Positions 47,256 to 58,318 of a stretch of DNA of 64,000 bases are shown in pieces. Each line of letters opens with the position of its first letter. Position 1 is the stretch's first letter. Below the pieces are notes generated by a model. The model searched no databases. It was not told the origin of the DNA and saw only the letters and a program-made list of their open reading frames with translations. Source of the stretch: Oenococcus kitaharae (GTDB taxonomy: Bacteria > Bacillota > Bacilli > Lactobacillales > Lactobacillaceae); NCBI RefSeq assembly GCF_025758695.1, contig NZ_JANJQP010000002.1, forward strand, positions 1-64,000, written 5' to 3'. A program made the translations under genes and the position numbers.

Positions 47256-49818
47256 GTTTATCATCTTTATTCTCATCAATTAATTGATCAGCAAGATTTT
47301 GAACTTTTGTTGCGTTATCTGTCTGGTCTTCTGCAGATCCTACTTCATCTTGCGAAGTTTCATCATCTTCTGCTTCAACTTTAGCCAAAGTAGCAACTTT
47401 AGAACCTTCCTCGATTCGAATAACACGAACTCCTAAGGTGGCTCTTCCGGTAATTGAAACATCCCCGGCTTTAAAGCGAATCATGACACCAGAATCAGTG
47501 GTAATCATGATATCTTCATTACCGGAAACAACAGCTAAACCAGCTAAAGGCCCATTCTTTTCAGAGATATTAGCTGTTTTATAGCCTTTGCCGCCACGAC
47601 CGCGTATTGGATACTCTTCAACTGCGGTCTGTTTTCCGTAACCTTTTTCCGTAATCGCCAAAACATTCTGACCGGGAATCAGCAAGTCAGCAGCAACAAC
47701 ATAATCGCCAGTCCGTAAATTCATCCCGCGAACACCAGAAGCGGTTCTGCCCATGGCACGCACATCTAGTTCGGCAAAAGATACAGCATAACCAGAATGG
47801 GATGCGATAACAATATTCTTTTTGCCATCTGTCAGCAGCACACTAATCAAGGAATCATCATCATGCAGATTAATCGCACGAAGACCCGACTGACGAATAT
47901 TGGTAAATTCAGATACAGCAGTGCGTTTAACAGTGCCGAGTCTCGTGGTGAAGAAGAGAAAGTTCTTCGATGAGGCTGCTTCCCCGCGGACATTAATCAC
48001 AGCTTGTACACGTTCACCGGAATCCAAACCTAGTAGGTTGATTACAGGGATTCCCTTGGCTTGGCGACCATACTCAGGAACTTCATAGCCCTTCATTTTG
48101 TAGACTTTGCCGAGATCAGAGAAGAATAATAAAGTATCATGGGTACTCGTCGAAACAAGCTGTTCCACAAAATCATCATCATGCGTATTCATTCCCTGGA
48201 CACCACGGCCGCCACGATTCTGCGTATGGAACTCGTTTGTCGAAAGCCGTTTGATATAGCCTTTATGTGTCAAAGAGATCAAAACATCTTCTTCATCAAT
48301 CAAATCTTCATCTTCAATCGATGTTACATCGCCTACCTGCAGTTCTGTACGACGGTCATCCCCAAATTTATTAGAAATATCCAGCAGTTCTTGATAAATA
48401 ACCCGATCAATCCGTTCCGGCTTAGACAAAATATCTTTGTAGTCCTCAATTGATTTGAGCAGATCATTGTATTCAGCTTCAATCTTGTCGCGTTCCAATC
48501 CTGTCAAACGTACCAGACGCATATCCAAGATAGCTTGTGCCTGCTTATCAGACAATTGGTAACGCGTGATCAACTCGGTCTTGGCAATTTCAGCTGTCGA
48601 GCTGGCACGGATTAAGGCAATGATTTCATCAATATGGTCTAACGCAATACGCAGTCCTTCGAGAATATGAGCGCGATCTTGTGCCTTCTTTAAATCAAAT
48701 TCAGTCCGACGGCGGATAATTTCACGTTGATGCTCCAGGTAAGCCACCAAGATCTGCTTGAGGCTCATTGTCTGAGGCTTACCATGATTAATGGCAATCA
48801 TGTTAAAGGAAAAGCTCGTCTGCAGGAGTGTCTGTTTATAAAGGTTATTGAGAACAACGTTGGCATTTGCATCTCGCCCAACATCGATCGCCACTCGCAG
48901 GCCTTTTTGATCTGACTCATCTCGGATAGCTGTAATACCATCCATTTTTTTCTCCAAAACTAATTCTCGAATGCGTTCAATCAGCTTGGCTTTATTGACC
49001 ATATAAGGCAATTCAGAAATGGCGATCCGTTCATGCCCGGTCGAAGTTGTCTCAATATCAACTTTGGAACGAACCGTGACAGACCCGCGACCAGTCTCAT
49101 AAGCCCGTCTAATACCGGCTTTGCCCATGACAATCGCACCAGTCGGAAAATCCGGTCCCGGCAATACTTCCATCAAATCAGCAACCGTTGCATCGGGATT
49201 GTCCATTAAAACATGAATAGCTGCCACGACTTCTCGTAAATTATGCGTCGGAATATTGGTTGCCATTCCAACCGCAATTCCTTGTGCACCGTTTACCAGC
49301 AAGTTAGGAAAACGAGCCGGTAACACAACCGGTTCCCGGTTATCGCCATCATAGCTGGGCTGAAAATCTACCGTGTCTTTATTGATATCTCGCAGCATCT
49401 CCAAAGCAATTTTAGATAAACGCGCTTCGGTATATCTCATTGCGGCAGCTGGATCACCATCAACAGATCCAAAATTTCCATGGCCGTCCACCAGCGGGTA
49501 ACGATAACTGAAAGGCTGTGCCATTCTAACTAGCGATTCATAGATTGCCGAATCGCCATGCGGATGAAATTTTCCCATGACGTCTCCAACAATACGAGCC
49601 GATTTTTTATGCGGTTTATCAGGCGTGACGCCTAATTCGTTCATACCATACAAAATACGACGGTGAACCGGCTTCAAACCATCTCGTACATCTGGCAACG
49701 CGCGAGCCACGATAACAGACATCGCATAAGATAAAAAACTAGTCCGCATCGTGCTATTCAGATCGGCACTCTTGATTCGGGAATCAGGTGTAAAATTGTT
49801 ATTTTCTTCTTCGGTCAT
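47248..49818 (-). CDS. gyrA: DNA gyrase subunit A
   Basis: An 856-residue GyrA that breaks and rejoins DNA during supercoiling. The quinolone-resistance region reads [12 protein letters not shown], with serine and glutamate at the E. coli 83/87 positions (here S90 and E94), the susceptible type. The GyrA-box [10 protein letters not shown] is present. The frame allows a TTG at 49830; the ATG at 49818 behind GAGGAAT is preferred. Follows gyrB directly. An acidic tail follows the last beta-pinwheel blade. Confidence 0.97.
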   Translation of the reverse strand: MTEEENNNFTPDSRIKSADLNSTMRTSFLSYAMSVIVARALPDVRDGLKPVHRRILYGMNELGVTPDKPHKKSARIVGDVMGKFHPHGDSAIYESLVRMAQPFSYRYPLVDGHGNFGSVDGDPAAAMRYTEARLSKIALEMLRDINKDTVDFQPSYDGDNREPVVLPARFPNLLVNGAQGIAVGMATNIPTHNLREVVAAIHVLMDNPDATVADLMEVLPGPDFPTGAIVMGKAGIRRAYETGRGSVTVRSKVDIETTSTGHERIAISELPYMVNKAKLIERIRELVLEKKMDGITAIRDESDQKGLRVAIDVGRDANANVVLNNLYKQTLLQTSFSFNMIAINHGKPQTMSLKQILVAYLEHQREIIRRRTEFDLKKAQDRAHILEGLRIALDHIDEIIALIRASSTAEIAKTELITRYQLSDKQAQAILDMRLVRLTGLERDKIEAEYNDLLKSIEDYKDILSKPERIDRVIYQELLDISNKFGDDRRTELQVGDVTSIEDEDLIDEEDVLISLTHKGYIKRLSTNEFHTQNRGGRGVQGMNTHDDDFVEQLVSTSTHDTLLFFSDLGKVYKMKGYEVPEYGRQAKGIPVINLLGLDSGERVQAVINVRGEAASSKNFLFFTTRLGTVKRTAVSEFTNIRQSGLRAINLHDDDSLISVLLTDGKKNIVIASHSGYAVSFAELDVRAMGRTASGVRGMNLRTGDYVVAADLLIPGQNVLAITEKGYGKQTAVEEYPIRGRGGKGYKTANISEKNGPLAGLAVVSGNEDIMITTDSGVMIRFKAGDVSITGRATLGVRVIRIEEGSKVATLAKVEAEDDETSQDEVGSAEDQTDNATKVQNLADQLIDENKDDKQD

Positions 49819-49826
49819 ATAATTCC

Positions 49827-51785
49827 TCAAACATCCAAATCTTCAACAAATTGTGCATTATCTTCAATGAACTCACGTCTCGGTTCGACGCGATCACCCA
49901 TCAGCATATCAAAAGTCGTATCAACCTCCGGCTGGTAGTCAGGACTAACTCGCAGCAGACGCCGATGCTTAGGATCCATAGTCGTATCCCAAAGCTGTTC
50001 GGCATCCATCTCACCAAGTCCCTTATAACGCTGGATTCTTGGTTTCGGACTAGCCGGCAATGTTGCAATGTAACGATCAAGTTCTTCATCTGAGTCCAGA
50101 TATACACGCTGATCAGAATTTCCAATTGCGACACCATACAAAGGCGGCTGAGCGATGTAAATATAACCTGCATCAATTAATGGCCGCATATGCCTGAAAA
50201 ATAGCGTCAAAAGAAGTGTCCGAATATGAGCACCATCGACATCGGCATCAGTCATAATAATGACCTTGTGGTAATGGGCTTTGCTGATATCAAATTCATC
50301 ACCAAATCCAGTTCCCATCGCTGTAAATAGAGAACGAATCTCTTCGTTGGCCAGTACTTTATCTAGGGTCGCTTTTTCAACATTGAGAATTTTTCCCCTG
50401 ATAGGCAGAATGGCCTGTGTTAAACGTGAACGACCTTGTTTAGCAGAACCGCCGGCAGAATCACCCTCGACGATAAACAATTCAGAAATATCGGGATCTT
50501 TCGATGTGTTATCGGCTAGTTTACCGGCAAGTGCACTGATTTCCAGTCCTGACTTGCGTCGGGTCAAATCACGAGCTTTTTTAGCAGCTACTCGTGCTTT
50601 GGATGCAATAATACCCTTGTTGGCAATGGCGCGAGCCGTTTCTGGATTTTCCATCATAAAACGATTGAAAATTGTCGAAAATTGATGGTTGACTGCCTGT
50701 TGCGCATCGGTATTCCCCAACTTAGTTTTGGTCTGACCTTCAAATTGAGGGTCTGGATGCTTAATCGAAACAATCGCCGTAATGCCTTCGCGGACATCTT
50801 CGCCAGTCAAAGGATCATCGGAATCTTTCAATATGCCTTTTTTCTTAGCATAATCATTGATGATTCGTGTCAGCGCCATTTTAAAGCCGGTCTCATGAGT
50901 TCCGCCTTCGTGCGTATGGATATTATTCGTGAAGCTCATTAATGTCTCAGCAACGGCATCTGTATACTGTAAAGCAACTTCTACTTGGATACCATTTTCT
51001 TCACCTTCCACATAGACGGGTTCTGGGAATAGGGGCTGTTTATTTTTATTCAAAAATTTCACATATTCTGCGATACCGCCCTCGTACATGAAAGATTCTT
51101 TTTTCTCTGGTTCGACACGCCGGTCTGTAATTGATAGACGCAGTCCTTTATTCAAAAAGGCCAATTCACGAATACGACTGGCTAAAGTATTGTAGTCAAA
51201 AGTTGTCGTCTCTCGAAAAATATCTGGATCCGGAGCAAAATGAACAATGGTGCCACGTTCTAAGCGCATTGGCTCATCCAAAAGTTTCATCTCCGTTTGA
51301 ATATGGCCGCGCTGAAAATCCATATAATAAATTTTTCCGTCACGATAGACGCGTACGTCCATTTCTTTGGATAATGCATTAACAACCGAAGCACCAACTC
51401 CATGAAGACCGCCGGATACCTTGTAGTTTTTCGAATCAAATTTACCGCCCGCGTGCAAAATTGTGAAAACGGCTTCCATGGCTGGACGACCAGTTTTAGG
51501 CTGGATCTCAACAGGGACACCACGGCCGTCATCGGTCACAGTAATCGAATTGTCCTTCTCAATTGTTAGTGTGACATGATGTGCAAATCCGGCTAAAGCT
51601 TCATCAATCCCGTTATCAATGATTTCCCAGACCAGATGATGCAATCCAGAACTAGCAGTTGATCCTATGTACATTCCTGGACGTTTACGGACAGCTTCAA
51701 GACCTTCAAGAATTTGGATTGAAGATCCGCCGTAAGCATTATTATCATCAGGTGCTATTTGATTATTATTTTTTTCATCAATCAT
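49827..51785 (-). CDS. gyrB: DNA gyrase subunit B
   Basis: A 652-residue GyrB, with a GHKL ATPase ([35 protein letters not shown]) and a TOPRIM domain ([25 protein letters not shown]). The ATG at 51785 overlaps the recF stop (ATGATTGA), the standard coupled layout; an in-frame ATG at 51800 is less likely. Confidence 0.97.
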   Translation of the reverse strand: MIDEKNNNQIAPDDNNAYGGSSIQILEGLEAVRKRPGMYIGSTASSGLHHLVWEIIDNGIDEALAGFAHHVTLTIEKDNSITVTDDGRGVPVEIQPKTGRPAMEAVFTILHAGGKFDSKNYKVSGGLHGVGASVVNALSKEMDVRVYRDGKIYYMDFQRGHIQTEMKLLDEPMRLERGTIVHFAPDPDIFRETTTFDYNTLASRIRELAFLNKGLRLSITDRRVEPEKKESFMYEGGIAEYVKFLNKNKQPLFPEPVYVEGEENGIQVEVALQYTDAVAETLMSFTNNIHTHEGGTHETGFKMALTRIINDYAKKKGILKDSDDPLTGEDVREGITAIVSIKHPDPQFEGQTKTKLGNTDAQQAVNHQFSTIFNRFMMENPETARAIANKGIIASKARVAAKKARDLTRRKSGLEISALAGKLADNTSKDPDISELFIVEGDSAGGSAKQGRSRLTQAILPIRGKILNVEKATLDKVLANEEIRSLFTAMGTGFGDEFDISKAHYHKVIIMTDADVDGAHIRTLLLTLFFRHMRPLIDAGYIYIAQPPLYGVAIGNSDQRVYLDSDEELDRYIATLPASPKPRIQRYKGLGEMDAEQLWDTTMDPKHRRLLRVSPDYQPEVDTTFDMLMGDRVEPRREFIEDNAQFVEDLDV

Positions 51786-52899
51786 TAATAAGTACTCCAT
51801 CCTTCACGTGATAAATTTTTGGATCTTTGATTAGTCCCTTGTCGATGTCAGAAAGACTTGCGGTGGTCAAAAAAGTTTGAACCTTATCCTGAATAAAATC
51901 TAATAGTTGTGTCTGCCTTTTGCCATCTAATTCAGAAAGTACATCGTCTAGCAACAAAATCGGATATTCACCGGTCTCAAATTTCATCATTTCAATTTCC
52001 GCTAATCGAATCGACAGCGCCGTCGTACGCTGCTGGCCTTGAGAAGCAAAGGAACCAACTTCTTTCCCGTTAATCAAAAATTTGAGGTCATCGTGATGAG
52101 GACCAACACTTGTCGATTTCAAGAAAAGTTCACGATTCCGATTTTTTAATAACTGTTTTTTAAAAATCTCACTAATTTCCTCTTGACTGGACTGTTCGTT
52201 GACTGTTGGAAAAGTAATGTAGCAAAGTTTCAATTCTTCGATTTTTGAGATCGCCAGATGAACTTCACGTGCGTAGGCTTCTAAAGTTTGGATTAAAGAA
52301 AAGCGTTGCAGAATGATAGCACTGCCAAACTTAATTAGTTGATCATCCAAAACACTTAAATAAGTTTCATCAAACTTAGGCGAGTTGGCCACCCATTTGA
52401 TGTTTTTCAGATACGCGTTACGGTCCTTTAACGCGTTACGATATTGCAGCAGGTTAAACAAATAATTGCTGGACATTTGAGCAAATTCGCTATCGATAAA
52501 TTTTCGTCGAACACCGGGAGAGCCTTTTACTAATTCCAAATCTTCAGGTGCAAACAAAACGGTATTCAAATTACCGATATAATCGGATAGCCGGTTTTCG
52601 GTAAGGTGGTTGACTAGAACTCTTTTTCCACCCTTCTCAATTCGGACTTCTAAAGGATAACGAGCTGTTCTGCTTTCAATCTCCCCGCTAATGACAGCCG
52701 ACTTTGCTGACCAGTTAATTAAATCTCTGTCATTGCTATCACGATGAGATCTTCCCATGGATAAAAAATAAATTGCTTCTAATAAATTGGTTTTTCCTTG
52801 GGCATTATTACCGATTAAAACATTGATCGAATGTGAAAAAGCCACATTTAATTCTTTATAGTTTCGGAAATTAACAAGCCTAAGATTATTGAGAAACAA
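51778..52899 (-). CDS. recF: DNA repair and recombination protein RecF
   Basis: A 373-residue SMC-like ATPase of recombination repair. Walker A is [12 protein letters not shown] and the signature/Walker B region is [12 protein letters not shown] ... [11 protein letters not shown]. The frame starts at a TTG at 52914, but the TTG at 52899 sits behind GGAGAG with good spacing and gives the family N-terminus ([13 protein letters not shown]). It overlaps rlbA upstream. Confidence 0.95.
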   Translation of the reverse strand: MFLNNLRLVNFRNYKELNVAFSHSINVLIGNNAQGKTNLLEAIYFLSMGRSHRDSNDRDLINWSAKSAVISGEIESRTARYPLEVRIEKGGKRVLVNHLTENRLSDYIGNLNTVLFAPEDLELVKGSPGVRRKFIDSEFAQMSSNYLFNLLQYRNALKDRNAYLKNIKWVANSPKFDETYLSVLDDQLIKFGSAIILQRFSLIQTLEAYAREVHLAISKIEELKLCYITFPTVNEQSSQEEISEIFKKQLLKNRNRELFLKSTSVGPHHDDLKFLINGKEVGSFASQGQQRTTALSIRLAEIEMMKFETGEYPILLLDDVLSELDGKRQTQLLDFIQDKVQTFLTTASLSDIDKGLIKDPKIYHVKDGVLIND

Positions 52900-53107
52900 T
52901 TTGGTACTCTCCAACCTGCTTAATGCTGATCATATCCCCGGGACGTAATTTCCTACCACGCCGGTTATCCGCTTCACCGTTTATAAAAAAAGAGCTTGGA
53001 TTTTCTCTTAGAAAAAACTTTGCGCTGCCACCAGAATCAACTATATTCTCAATCTTCAATAATTGACCTAGCGTAATAAATTCGGTGTTGATCTGAACTT
53101 TTTTCAA
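52886..53107 (-). CDS. yaaA: S4-domain protein RlbA/YaaA
   Basis: A 73-residue RNA-binding S4-domain protein found between dnaN and recF in most Firmicutes; linked to ribosome assembly. Features are FITLGQLLKIENIVDSGG and the terminal RRGRKLRPGDMI. The start is the TTG at 53107 behind GGGGGTG; the longer frame to 53173 includes that ribosome site. Confidence 0.93.
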   Translation of the reverse strand: MKKVQINTEFITLGQLLKIENIVDSGGSAKFFLRENPSSFFINGEADNRRGRKLRPGDMISIKQVGEYQIVSQ

Positions 53108-53233
53108 ATTTTCACCCCCAAGATTACCTTTTCCATTATAGCAAAAAAACGCCGTATTTTGCCGTTTGAGCAATTTTTTGACATTTTGGCGTTTTTAATC
53201 ATAAAATGCTTTTTTTGCTTAGATCGCAAAAAA

Positions 53234-54361
53234 CTAGAAGGTTCTAACGGGTGTGATTAACTGTACCTTGTTATTGTCCGAAAAAGAGGCCGGCCTAATG
53301 ACAAAAGGCCGCAAATTAGTCGTGAAAGAAAAATTGAGTTGCTCTTCAGCGATCGAGCTTAAAGCATCGCGAACAAAATCCGGGTTAAAACTGATTTCCA
53401 GATCCTGGCCTATAAAATGATCAATTGACAATTCTTCAGAAACTTTTCCTACTTCGCTCTGCGCTGTACTGATGGTTAACTTGCCCTGCTTTATCGTAAA
53501 TTTTGCGACCAAATTACCAGATTGGTGTGCCACTAAACTAACACGATCCAAGGATGAGGCCAACTGAGCGGCATCAATCACGAATCCTGTAGTTGATTCG
53601 CTTGGGATCAACCGGTCAGTATCCGGATACTGACCCTCGAGCAGGCGAGAATAAAAAGTTGTCTGACCTAAATCAACCAGCAGTTGTGATTGGTCAAATT
53701 GCAGATTTAACTGGTCAATACCTTCAAGTAGTGCTCTTAATTCAGTCAAAGTACGGCCGGGAACCACAACGTCAGCTGAGTTGGCAGATGATATTTGTGT
53801 AATTCTTTGAGAGAGCCTGTGCGAGTCTGTCGAGACCGCCTTGAGCTGTTCGTTATCAATTATGAAATGGATACCGGTTAGCAGTGGCCGAGAGTCTTGA
53901 ATCGACACTGATCGAATTGTCTCGCCGATAATATCAATGAGTTGTTTAGAAGAGAGACTAATGGAATCTAAGTCGTCAATACGTGGTAATTGCGGATAGT
54001 TGTCTGCTGACTGGCCGGAAACCATAAATTCCGACTTACCGGCAACAATTTTAATTTGGGAGCCTTCTGTCGTGATATCAACGCGGTCTCCAGAAAGTCT
54101 CTTTATGATATTCGTAAAGAAATTGGCATTGGCCACTATTTCGCCTTTTTCTGCAATTACAAGATTTTCTTGTTTTTCCGGCGTATTTGATAACACTGTT
54201 TTAATAGAGATCTCCGAATTTGACCCGATCAAAGTTAGATCACTATCGGTGACTGAAATTTTGATTCCAGTCAAAATAGGAATCATGACTTTGCCTGAAA
54301 TGGCACGGCTGACAATATTTAATTTATTAACTAATTCGCTTCGTTTAACAGAGAATTTCAT
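53234..54361 (-). CDS. dnaN: DNA polymerase III beta sliding clamp
   Basis: A 375-residue beta clamp with three clamp domains. Conserved pieces include MKFSVKRSELVNKLNIVSRAI at the start, PLLTGIHF in the middle and VQLITPVRTF at the C-terminus. Next to dnaA, with an AT-rich candidate unwinding element in the gap. Confidence 0.97.
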   Translation of the reverse strand: MKFSVKRSELVNKLNIVSRAISGKVMIPILTGIKISVTDSDLTLIGSNSEISIKTVLSNTPEKQENLVIAEKGEIVANANFFTNIIKRLSGDRVDITTEGSQIKIVAGKSEFMVSGQSADNYPQLPRIDDLDSISLSSKQLIDIIGETIRSVSIQDSRPLLTGIHFIIDNEQLKAVSTDSHRLSQRITQISSANSADVVVPGRTLTELRALLEGIDQLNLQFDQSQLLVDLGQTTFYSRLLEGQYPDTDRLIPSESTTGFVIDAAQLASSLDRVSLVAHQSGNLVAKFTIKQGKLTISTAQSEVGKVSEELSIDHFIGQDLEISFNPDFVRDALSSIAEEQLNFSFTTNLRPFVIRPASFSDNNKVQLITPVRTF

Positions 54362-54385
54362 CGCTCATCCTAATAATAAATTTGT

Positions 54386-54413
54386 TAATAGTAATAATAA
54401 GGGCTGTGGATAT
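54386..54413 (-). promoter_or_regulatory. Candidate oriC unwinding element (DnaA-trios, GC, DnaA box)
   Basis: Read in the dnaA direction (minus strand) the order is a DnaA-box-like ATATCCACA (54405-54413), then GCCC, then TTA TTA TTA CTA TTA (54400-54386) leading to dnaN. This is the DnaA-box/GC/DnaA-trio arrangement of the basal unwinding system described for Bacillus subtilis. A second AT-rich run follows to 54371. Position between dnaA and dnaN agrees. Confidence 0.7.
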
Positions 54414-54486
54414 TGTGGAAAAGCCGTCTCATTACTTGTTCGGCAGGGATAAACCTGGTGGAAACATTTCTGGAAAACCAAACGTT

Positions 54487-54495
54487 TTATCCACA
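54487..54495 (+). promoter_or_regulatory. Consensus DnaA box
   Basis: TTATCCACA, a perfect DnaA-box consensus, between the dnaA stop and the unwinding element. Confidence 0.8.
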
Positions 54496-54523
54496 ACTGT
54501 CTATACTCTTATGATACGTATTT

Positions 54524-55870
54524 TTATGATTTTTCTTTGATTTTTGTCGACAGAGTTTCAATTCTCTGCTTCATACTGTAGTCAGTTTCGATCAGATCGG
54601 CAATTTTTTCCGTGCCATGCATCACCGTTGTGTGATCGCGCCCGCCAAAGGCTTGACCGATTTTGGGCAGCGAGGTATCGGTTAGCGTTCTTATTAAGTA
54701 CATAGCAACTTGTCTAGGAAGCACGATATCTGAATTTCGTTTTTTCCCAAGCAAATCAGACAAGCCAACCCCATAATCTTCAGCAACAATTCTTTGAATA
54801 TCTGAAACAGTTATTACTTTCTGCCTGCTGATGTTGAGATGTTCGAGAATTTTTTGAGCATTGGCAACATTGATGGGTCGACCGGCTCTAGCCATTAAAG
54901 TTAAGGTATTGAAGGCTCCTTCTAATTCCCGAACGTTCGTATCTATTTGTTCTGCGATCAGGGTCAGGGTCTGATTATCAATCTGCATGCCAGCTTCTTC
55001 GGACTTGTTTTTTAGAATCGCCAGGCGAGTTGGAAAATCGGGTTTTTGAATATCATAGGCCACACCTTGCATGAACCTGGAAACAAGCCGTGCATTAAGG
55101 CCAGGGATATCTTTGGGAAGAACATCGGAAGTCATAACAATTTGTTTTTGAGCTTTTGTGATTTTGTTAAATATATTAAAGAACTCTTCTTGAAAACGAT
55201 CCTTCCCCTGCAGCATCTGGATATCGTCAACAAGGAGCAAATCGACATTTTCATACGTATCTGTAAATTCACTGGTAGATTTTTTACTGATCGCATTGAC
55301 CCAATCATTCATAAAATCATCAGTCGTAATGTAGCGCACGATCGCATTGGGCTGTACCTCTTTTAGACGGTTTCCGATCGCCTCCATCAAATGCGTTTTT
55401 CCCAAACCTGAGGATCCATATATAAGTAAAGGGTTATATTGCCGGCCTGGCTGCTCTGAGACTGCCATTGCGGCACTTGTTGCCAGTTCATTAGCGTCTC
55501 CGACTACCCATGTATCAAAAGTGAAAGCGGGATTGAGCTGGTAGTCGTTCGTTTGAAAATTGGACGAGGTTTGATTTGAATTGTTAACTGGATTGACAAC
55601 GACCTTGACAACTTTTAAGTCAGGCTTAAAAAAATCATGAGCAACATCATAGGCATATTCCATAAACTTCGCTGTGTAGTTGCCATTGTCCCAAGCCTGC
55701 ATGACTAGATCGCTTGGGACTTGCAGAGATACGGTACGATTTGCTAGGTCAACGCTGGCTGCTCTAACTGGCCGAATCCAGTTCTCATAGGCTGTTTCAC
55801 CCATGTTATCAGCGAAGCGATCTTGGACACTCTTCCAAAAATTATTCAAATCAAAGTAATCATCATTCAT
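54524..55870 (-). CDS. dnaA: Chromosomal replication initiator DnaA
   Basis: A 448-residue DnaA. The N-terminal interaction domain (FWKSVQDRFADNMGETAYENWI) is followed by the AAA+ core with Walker A GSSGLGKTH and Walker B LLVDDIQML. The C-terminal DNA-binding signature is GGRDHTTVMHG. DnaA boxes lie on both sides, marking the chromosomal origin. Confidence 0.98.
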   Translation of the reverse strand: MNDDYFDLNNFWKSVQDRFADNMGETAYENWIRPVRAASVDLANRTVSLQVPSDLVMQAWDNGNYTAKFMEYAYDVAHDFFKPDLKVVKVVVNPVNNSNQTSSNFQTNDYQLNPAFTFDTWVVGDANELATSAAMAVSEQPGRQYNPLLIYGSSGLGKTHLMEAIGNRLKEVQPNAIVRYITTDDFMNDWVNAISKKSTSEFTDTYENVDLLLVDDIQMLQGKDRFQEEFFNIFNKITKAQKQIVMTSDVLPKDIPGLNARLVSRFMQGVAYDIQKPDFPTRLAILKNKSEEAGMQIDNQTLTLIAEQIDTNVRELEGAFNTLTLMARAGRPINVANAQKILEHLNISRQKVITVSDIQRIVAEDYGVGLSDLLGKKRNSDIVLPRQVAMYLIRTLTDTSLPKIGQAFGGRDHTTVMHGTEKIADLIETDYSMKQRIETLSTKIKEKS

Positions 55871-56319
55871 AATATTTTCCGACTAGACTAATTAAACGGG
55901 AACTCTCTGTTATTTTCAACAGTATGTGCAAACAACTTTCCGAGATATTTACAGTCTGTTAACTAATTTATCCCCAAGTCTGTGGGTATTTTTAACCCTT
56001 TCCACTTTTTTAATACTTTTCCACAAGGCACTTTCTCATGAAAATGCCGATCTTTCCACAAATTAACCACTTATCCACAGAATACACAAGAAAATGTCCA
56101 TTATTTGTTCACAAGCTGTGGAAATGTAGTTAATTAGTGGAAAACCCCTGATTTAGGCGCTTTTAACTTTAAACTTTCTTAATAATTCCACACCACATTC
56201 CGTGGTATTGTGGACAAGTAAATTTCTTTTAAAAGCTTGCGCCAGTTGAGTTTACGTATGCTTTTGTGGTACTATATTTCAGTAACTTTGCCCCGGTTGG
56301 GCATATATTGGAGTAGAAC
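55871..56319. other. Origin region upstream of dnaA with DnaA-box cluster
   Basis: About 450 bases between divergent dnaA and rpmH. One perfect box TTATCCACA lies at 56071-56079. Near matches include TTATCCCCA (55968-55976), TTTTCCACA (56017-56025), CTTTCCACA (56052-56060) and an inverted TGTGGAAAT around 56117. More TGTGGACAA-like words occur near 56208. This is the second half of a bipartite oriC and must also hold the dnaA and rpmH promoters. Confidence 0.8.
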
Positions 56320-56454
56320 ATGAAAAGAACTTATCAACCTAAAAAGAGGCACTTGCAACGTGTCCATGGATTCCGTAAACGAATGAGCACCGCAAATGGT
56401 CGTAAGGTACTTGCGCGTCGTCGTGCTAAGGGCCGTAAGGTGTTAGCAGCTTAA
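56320..56454 (+). CDS. rpmH: 50S ribosomal protein L34
   Basis: A 44-residue, strongly basic L34 with the invariant start [11 protein letters not shown] and [15 protein letters not shown]. Ribosome site TTGGAG. Placed upstream of rnpA, as in nearly all bacteria. Confidence 0.97.
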   Translation: MKRTYQPKKRHLQRVHGFRKRMSTANGRKVLARRRAKGRKVLAA

Positions 56455-56457
56455 TTC

Positions 56458-56479
56458 AGTCGCGTATGCGACTTTTTTT
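56458..56479 (+). terminator. Hairpin with T-run between rpmH and rnpA
   Basis: AGTCGC, loop GTAT, GCGACT, followed by T residues. It probably lowers rnpA expression relative to rpmH; the rnpA start lies only five bases beyond. Confidence 0.8.
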
Positions 56480-56484
56480 GTAAA

Positions 56485-56844
56485 ATGAGTACAAAAAAAA
56501 TTTTTAGAATAAAGAAGGCTAGCGATTTTGCAAAAGTTTTTGCAAAGCATCAATCTTTTGCAAACCGCTATTTTGTTGTATACAGTGAGCAGCAACCAGA
56601 AAATCTTCATCTTAACCATTGGCGCATTGGTCTGTCTGTTTCAAAAAAAATCGGTAAAGCTCATGAACGCGTCTGGGTTAAGCGCCGTATTAGTGAATCT
56701 TTTAACAATCTATCTCAAATGATAGCTGATGATTTGGATATCGTCGTTGTTGCGCGACCAGCCGTTTCTGGGCAAGCACAGACGGTAATCCAAGATCAAA
56801 TCAAACACGTATTGGATTTAGCAGGCATATTACATGATAAATAA
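56485..56844 (+). CDS. rnpA: Ribonuclease P protein component
   Basis: A 119-residue RNase P protein, cofactor of the RNase P ribozyme in tRNA 5' processing. The RNR motif region is ERVWVKRRISESF and the N-terminus fits the family. No Shine-Dalgarno precedes the ATG; the upstream bases are the T-run of a terminator. It overlaps yidC by 11 bp. Confidence 0.94.
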   Translation: MSTKKIFRIKKASDFAKVFAKHQSFANRYFVVYSEQQPENLHLNHWRIGLSVSKKIGKAHERVWVKRRISESFNNLSQMIADDLDIVVVARPAVSGQAQTVIQDQIKHVLDLAGILHDK

Positions 56845-57694
56845 AATAGAGAATTTTTTAAAAAAAGTTGGTTGGCCATCAATTGTTCTTGCGGTACTTT
56901 CTTTGATTGCAATCATTGCCCTTGCTTTGATTCCTAATTCAGATCAGACAAACTATCACGGTATCTTGGGTTCGATAACTGGTTTTTTCGCTAATTCGAT
57001 CTTTGGTGCTGCAAGTTTATTTACCAACTCGTATGGCTTTGGCATTATTGCTTTTACAGTTTTGATCCGTTTTCTGATTTTACCCTTAATGGTCTATTCG
57101 ATTTCTTCCTCAAAGAAAATGTCTAAGGTCACACCAAAGATTAAGAAAGTCCAGGAAAAATATAAAGGGAAACGTGATCGTGATTCCATGATGAATATGC
57201 AGGCGGAGACGTCGGCAGTCTATAAGGAAGCTGGTGTTAATCCCTATGCTTCCATGCTGCCCTTGCTGATTCAATTGCCTGTACTTTGGGCTTTGTTTCA
57301 AGCGATTAACTCGACACCAGCATTAAAAAGCGGATCATTTTATTGGTTACAGCTGGGAAATACAGATCCATACTTTATTCTCCCGGTTCTCGCTGCCTTG
57401 TTTACGTTCATCAGTTCTTGGATGAGTACGGTATCTCTTGGAAAAGATCAGCCAGGATTTGCTAAAGTCATGCCTTATATATTTCCATTTATTATCTTTT
57501 TCTCTTCGCTTGCTGTACCTTCAGCACTATCTCTCTACTGGGTTGCAACCAATGCATTTCAAGCTGTTCAGACTTTCTTCTTCCAAAATCCCTTCAAAGT
57601 TCGCGCGGAGGAAAAGGCCAAAGTGCAAGCAGAAATTGAAAGAAAACGGGTCATTACCAAAACATTGCGTAAAGTACACAAACGAAGGAGATAA
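56834..57694 (+). CDS. yidC: Membrane protein insertase YidC
   Basis: A 286-residue Oxa1/YidC insertase with five helices. The conserved core includes IRFLILPLMVYS, PYASMLPLLIQLPVLWALFQ and SLYWVATNAFQ. The N-terminal segment has no lipobox cysteine, unlike many Gram-positive YidC. The basic C-terminal tail (KTLRKVHKRRR) binds ribosomes. Downstream of rnpA as usual. Confidence 0.95.
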   Translation: MINKIENFLKKVGWPSIVLAVLSLIAIIALALIPNSDQTNYHGILGSITGFFANSIFGAASLFTNSYGFGIIAFTVLIRFLILPLMVYSISSSKKMSKVTPKIKKVQEKYKGKRDRDSMMNMQAETSAVYKEAGVNPYASMLPLLIQLPVLWALFQAINSTPALKSGSFYWLQLGNTDPYFILPVLAALFTFISSWMSTVSLGKDQPGFAKVMPYIFPFIIFFSSLAVPSALSLYWVATNAFQAVQTFFFQNPFKVRAEEKAKVQAEIERKRVITKTLRKVHKRRR

Positions 57695-57697
57695 AAA

Positions 57698-58318
57698 ATG
57701 GCAAAACTTAGAGTTCTTTTTTCTTGGATTGTCCCAATTATCGTAGGTTTGCTGGCCGCCTGGCTCATTCAAATATTTATTTTAGTACCGGTAACCGTCA
57801 ATGGTGATTCCATGTTAAACAACCTTACTAACGGTGAACGCATTTGGGTCTTGAAAATGGCGCGGATTCGACGCGGATCAGTCGTTGTTTTTGATGCTCG
57901 TAAAGAAGATCCGGGCATTCAATCTGGTGAAAAGGACTATGTTAAGCGTGTTATCGGATTACCTGGCGATCGAATTGAAGCTAAGAATGGCAATATTTAT
58001 GTCAATGGCAAACAAATATCTCAAAGTTATATTTCTTTTTATAATAGGACGAGCGGTACTGGGAATTGGACTTTGACGTCTTTATCTTCAGGCGATTCGC
58101 CTTTCGTTTCCGGCAGCTCGCATTGGGCCGATGGAAAGGCAACGACGGTTCCTGCTGGTAATTATTTTGTTCTTGGGGATAATCGTGCAAGATCAGAAGA
58201 TGGCCGATATTTTGGATTTGTGAGTCAAGCACACATGCTTGGTGTTGCTAAAGTCTTTCCTTGGAGTAGTAATCATACTCAAATTAATGATGTTTGGAAG
58301 AACTTTTTTACCAAATGA
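57698..58318 (+). CDS. Type I signal peptidase (active)
   Basis: A 206-residue membrane-anchored signal peptidase. The catalytic serine S38 is in NGDSM and the lysine K83 in YVKRVIGLPGD; GDNR is present further on. One N-terminal helix (about 10-30). It removes signal peptides from exported proteins. It overlaps the next gene by four bases (ATGA) and lies three bases after yidC. Confidence 0.92.
   Translation: MAKLRVLFSWIVPIIVGLLAAWLIQIFILVPVTVNGDSMLNNLTNGERIWVLKMARIRRGSVVVFDARKEDPGIQSGEKDYVKRVIGLPGDRIEAKNGNIYVNGKQISQSYISFYNRTSGTGNWTLTSLSSGDSPFVSGSSHWADGKATTVPAGNYFVLGDNRARSEDGRYFGFVSQAHMLGVAKVFPWSSNHTQINDVWKNFFTK

Noticed and set aside
47248-49818. gyrA quinolone-resistance region checked for resistance changes
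   Set aside because: The key serine and glutamate are the susceptible residues.
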